45,889 nucleotides of DNA, taken from assembly GCA_964611385.1 (NCBI GenBank), contig CAZSXS010000019.1, positions 1 to 45,889 on the forward strand, read 5' to 3'. Positions 43,714-45,889 of the stretch are shown here, one piece after another. The notes under the pieces were generated by a model. It saw only the letters and a program-made list of their open reading frames with translations. It was not told where the DNA came from and ran no database searches. Position 1 is the stretch's first letter; each line of letters starts with the position of its first letter. The position numbers and the translations under genes were made by a program. The stretch is from CAZSXS01 sp964611385 (GTDB taxonomy: Bacteria; Bacillota; Clostridia; Lachnospirales; CAYPQA01).

Positions 43714-43733
43714 TAGGAGTACGGAGGTACAAT

Positions 43734-44906
43734 ATGAAAATAAATCAAAATTATCTTAATCTTAAAGACAGTTATCTTTTTTCTTTAATAGCAAAAAAGG
43801 TTACCGAATACAAAACGAAAAATCCAAGCAAAGAGATTATTCGGTTAGGGATAGGAGATGTAACCCTTCCGCTTGTTCCGGCGGTAATATCGGCTATGCA
43901 AAATGCTGTTTTGGAAATGGGCAGTAAAGAAACATTCCGTGGTTATGGCGAGGAACAAGGTTATGGCTTTTTAAGACAAGCGGTGTGCACTTATTATGCC
44001 AAAAAGGGTGTAGCGCTTTCCGAAAATGAAGTATTTATTAGTGATGGTGCAAAAAGTGACCTCGGCAATATTCTTGATATATTCGATGAAGATAATATTG
44101 TTCTCATTCCCGACCCTGTTTACCCTGTATATGTGGATACAAACATAATGGCAGGGCGAAAAATCATCTATGCAAATGGTATTCCCGAAAATGCCTTTTT
44201 ACCCTTACCTGATAAAAATGTGGGGGCAGATATTATCTATCTTTGTTCTCCCAATAACCCTACAGGAGCAGTTTATAATAAAAAACAACTTGAGTTATGG
44301 GTGGAATATGCACTGACAAATAATGCGATCATTTTATTTGACAGTGCGTATGAGATTTTTGTCACAGATAACAGCTTGCCCACAAGCATTTATCAAATAG
44401 ATGGTGCAAAGCAGTGTGCTATTGAGTTTTGTTCTCTTTCAAAAACAGCAGGATTCACAGGAACACGCTGCGGCTATACTGTTGTTCCGAATGAGCTTAT
44501 TCGTAATGACACCTCATTAAATAAACTATGGCTCAGACGGCAGACTACAAAGTTTAATGGTGTTCCGTACATTATCCAACGTGGTGCGGAAGCGGTGTTT
44601 TCTGATGATGGCTATAAGCAGATTGAAGAAAATATTGACTATTATTTGCAAAATGCCCGTATTATTGCTGATACTTTATCATCAATGGGTATTGGATTTA
44701 CAGGGGGAGAAAATTCACCCTATATTTGGCTTAAATGTCCGAGTGGCTTTTCATCTTGGGAATACTTTGATGAGCTTTTGACTAAATACAATATTGTAGG
44801 CACACCGGGTGTAGGTTTTGGAGCAAATGGTGAGGGCTTCTTCCGATTAACTGCTTTCGGTGACAGAGAAAATGTACGCCGTGCTATGGATAGATTGAAG
44901 GCATAA
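43734..44906 (+). CDS. dapL: LL-diaminopimelate aminotransferase
   Basis: PLP enzyme converting tetrahydrodipicolinate directly to LL-diaminopimelate with glutamate as amino donor, bypassing DapC/D/E. 390 residues: IIRLGIGDVTLPLVPAVI, FRGYGEEQGYGFLRQAV, FISDGAKSDLGN, PDPVYPVYVD, LCSPNNPTGA, and the PLP-lysine region SLSKTAGFTGTRCGY (about 239). It follows DapF logically: DapL makes LL-DAP and DapF epimerises it to meso-DAP for lysine and cell wall. AGGAG followed by GGAGG precedes the ATG. Last gene of the operon. Confidence 0.95.
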   Translation: MKINQNYLNLKDSYLFSLIAKKVTEYKTKNPSKEIIRLGIGDVTLPLVPAVISAMQNAVLEMGSKETFRGYGEEQGYGFLRQAVCTYYAKKGVALSENEVFISDGAKSDLGNILDIFDEDNIVLIPDPVYPVYVDTNIMAGRKIIYANGIPENAFLPLPDKNVGADIIYLCSPNNPTGAVYNKKQLELWVEYALTNNAIILFDSAYEIFVTDNSLPTSIYQIDGAKQCAIEFCSLSKTAGFTGTRCGYTVVPNELIRNDTSLNKLWLRRQTTKFNGVPYIIQRGAEAVFSDDGYKQIEENIDYYLQNARIIADTLSSMGIGFTGGENSPYIWLKCPSGFSSWEYFDELLTKYNIVGTPGVGFGANGEGFFRLTAFGDRENVRRAMDRLKA

Positions 44907-44964
44907 ACTTTTCATCATTTTTTTATCGTGCATTTCTGACCAGATTTGTTTTGAGAACGGCTTA

Positions 44965-45084
44965 TCAATTATCGAAAACTCCAAGCTGTCGAAAGGTCAT
45001 TACGGCAAATGGCTCCTTGCATAGCTCAACGTATGCAAATCCCCATTGCTTAGCAATCGACCATGCTTGTAAGTTCGGTATATG
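44965..45084 (-). pseudogene. Short coding-like relic
   Basis: On the minus strand a frame reads HIPNLQAWSIAKQWGFAYVE and then LCKEPFAVMTFRQLGVFDN before a stop at 44965. It looks like real protein but has no in-frame start, although AGGAGGTG lies just upstream (45089-45096) and a GTG in another frame opens only a 13-codon ORF. I do not recognise the family. Probably a gene broken by a frameshift. The rest of this gap (44907-44964) holds nothing clear. Confidence 0.35.
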
Positions 45085-45117
45085 TGTGCACCTCCTATTC
45101 ACAAATCACAAATCATG

Positions 45118-45800
45118 ACCACCAGCTTAGCTGGTGGTTTGCATTAGCCCTATAAGGGCGTGGTACTAGACGGAGCCTCAAGGCTCTTTGAATAGTTTCA
45201 CCAGCCGCACACGTTTTCAAGTCGCTACTAAAGCAGCGGATATGCCCTACCACCCGTAAACGGGTTCATATACTCTTTTAGGCTTATTTGGTCTGCCGCT
45301 ATATCTTCCTGTAGTTGATTTTTTATGTACTCTTCTATTGCCTTTTTATTTCTTCCTACTGTATCCACATAGTAGCCCCTACACCAAAAATGTCTATTTC
45401 CGTACTTGTATTTTAGATTTGCATGCCTGTCGAATATCATTAGCGAGCTTTTCCCTTTTAGATATCCTACAAAATTCGCCACACTTATTTTCGGTGGTAT
45501 TGATACCAGCATATGAATATGGTCTTTACATGCATTTGCCTCTATTATTTCTACTTCTTTGTATTCACACAATTTCCTTAGAATCTTTCCTATATCCGCT
45601 TTTATTTTTTCCATATATTACTTGCCTACGGTATTTGGGAGCAAATACAATATGATATTTGCAATTCCATTTACTATGTGCTAAACTATTCATATGCATT
45701 TGGATAGCCTCCTTTTGTTTTTCCATGCGGCTGCGAAACCCGCTTCTATTTTAACCTAAGTTGCCAAGAAGTCCCCCGCCTCTATAGGCGGCGGGATGAA
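45118..45800 (-). mobile_element. IS200/IS605-family insertion sequence
   Basis: The element carries a single tnpA and subterminal hairpins: ACCACCAGC/GCTGGTGGT (45118-45138) and GCCCT/AGGGC (45147-45159) downstream of tnpA, and an imperfect CCGCC/GGCGG hairpin (45776-45795) upstream. Such hairpins are the recognition sites of single-stranded peel-and-paste transposition. The exact ends are not fixed by eye, and no inverted terminal repeats are expected in this family. Confidence 0.8.
45228..45699 (-). pseudogene. tnpA: IS200/IS605 TnpA transposase, frameshifted
   Basis: Y1 HUH single-strand transposase. Starting at ATG 45699 (AGGAGG eight bases upstream), frame one reads MHMNSLAHSKWNCKYHIVFA then PKYRRQVIYGK, the family N-terminus. 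The frame is then lost at a run of six A (45605-45610 on the plus strand). The remaining 120 residues or so, in the next frame, carry the HUH motif (DHIHMLV), FWCRGYYVDTVG and the catalytic Tyr in EEYIKNQ. Removing one A restores a full-length protein. Either an inactivating slip, a sequencing error, or frameshift-controlled expression. Confidence 0.8.
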
Positions 45801-45811
45801 TTGGCAAGGTC

Positions 45812-45839
45812 TTGACATGCTATACGTTTGTGATACACT
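45812..45839 (+). promoter_or_regulatory. Promoter at the right edge
   Basis: TTGACA (45812-45817), 16-base spacer, TACACT (45834-45839), overlapping a small dyad ACTA-N8-TAGT (45837-45852) that could be an operator. Confidence 0.5.
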
Positions 45840-45875
45840 AAATGTCAGTAGTTTATACGAAAGGTGCTGATTTCA

Positions 45876-45889
45876 GTGGAATTAATGCA
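45876..45889 (+). CDS. Start of an unidentified gene (cut by window edge)
   Basis: GTG at 45876, nine bases after AAAGGTG, encodes only Met-Glu-Leu-Met before the window ends. The promoter and dyad just upstream suggest a self-regulated gene. Nothing more can be said. Confidence 0.3.

Overview
The window looks like a chromosomal segment of an anaerobic, low- to mid-GC Bacillota, most likely class Clostridia. The signs are an L27 made with a cleavable N-terminus next to its processing protease Prp, an AddA-type helicase-nuclease, a type III glutamine synthetase, LL-diaminopimelate aminotransferase, Fe-S-rich split glutamate synthase, an ANTAR antiterminator of the NitR kind, and strong AGGAGG ribosome binding sites. 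No rRNA, tRNA or CRISPR array was seen.

Left part (1-22.9 kb): a mosaic of housekeeping and accessory genes on both strands. On the minus strand lies rplU-prp-rpmA with a consensus promoter and a probable L21 leader. Then come addA (+), a TIM-barrel protein (+), a GHL6-type glycosidase (-), an orphan PTS IIC (-), purine nucleoside phosphorylase (-), a GH18 protein (-), an aconitase-family hydratase (-), an unknown gene (-), mscL (+), an MBL-fold protein (+), tadA (-), a dCache-GGDEF-EAL protein (-), citrate synthase (+) and rarA (-). The intergenic gaps carry three families of palindromic repeats: a T-rich hairpin (three copies), a long covarying hairpin (two copies), and a GGATCCATTC-containing element (two copies).

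Middle (23.0-24.9 kb): a decayed zone. A beta-propeller repeat protein lacks its 5' end and is frameshifted. It is followed by a 29-codon relic of a YhcG/DUF1016-type nuclease.

Right part (25.0-44.9 kb): a compact nitrogen island. asnA and type III glutamine synthetase run leftward from a promoter followed by an attenuator-like hairpin. Divergently, a run of about 16 kb encodes split glutamate synthase (glutaminase, FMN and GXGXG proteins plus Fe-S and FAD subunits), type I glutamine synthetase, an ANTAR regulator with a degenerate receiver, purF, carA, carB fused in frame to dapF, pyrG and dapL. Genes in the run overlap or nearly touch. It starts with a consensus promoter and a 22-bp terminator-like hairpin in the leader. 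Almost every enzyme makes or spends glutamine or glutamate, so I read it as one ANTAR-regulated glutamine-economy operon. This is the most interesting system in the window.

Right edge (44.9-45.9 kb): a short coding relic, an IS200/IS605-family element whose tnpA is frameshifted in a run of six A, and a promoter plus the first codons of another gene. Decayed genes on one side and an IS on the other suggest the nitrogen island sits at a recombination-prone site.
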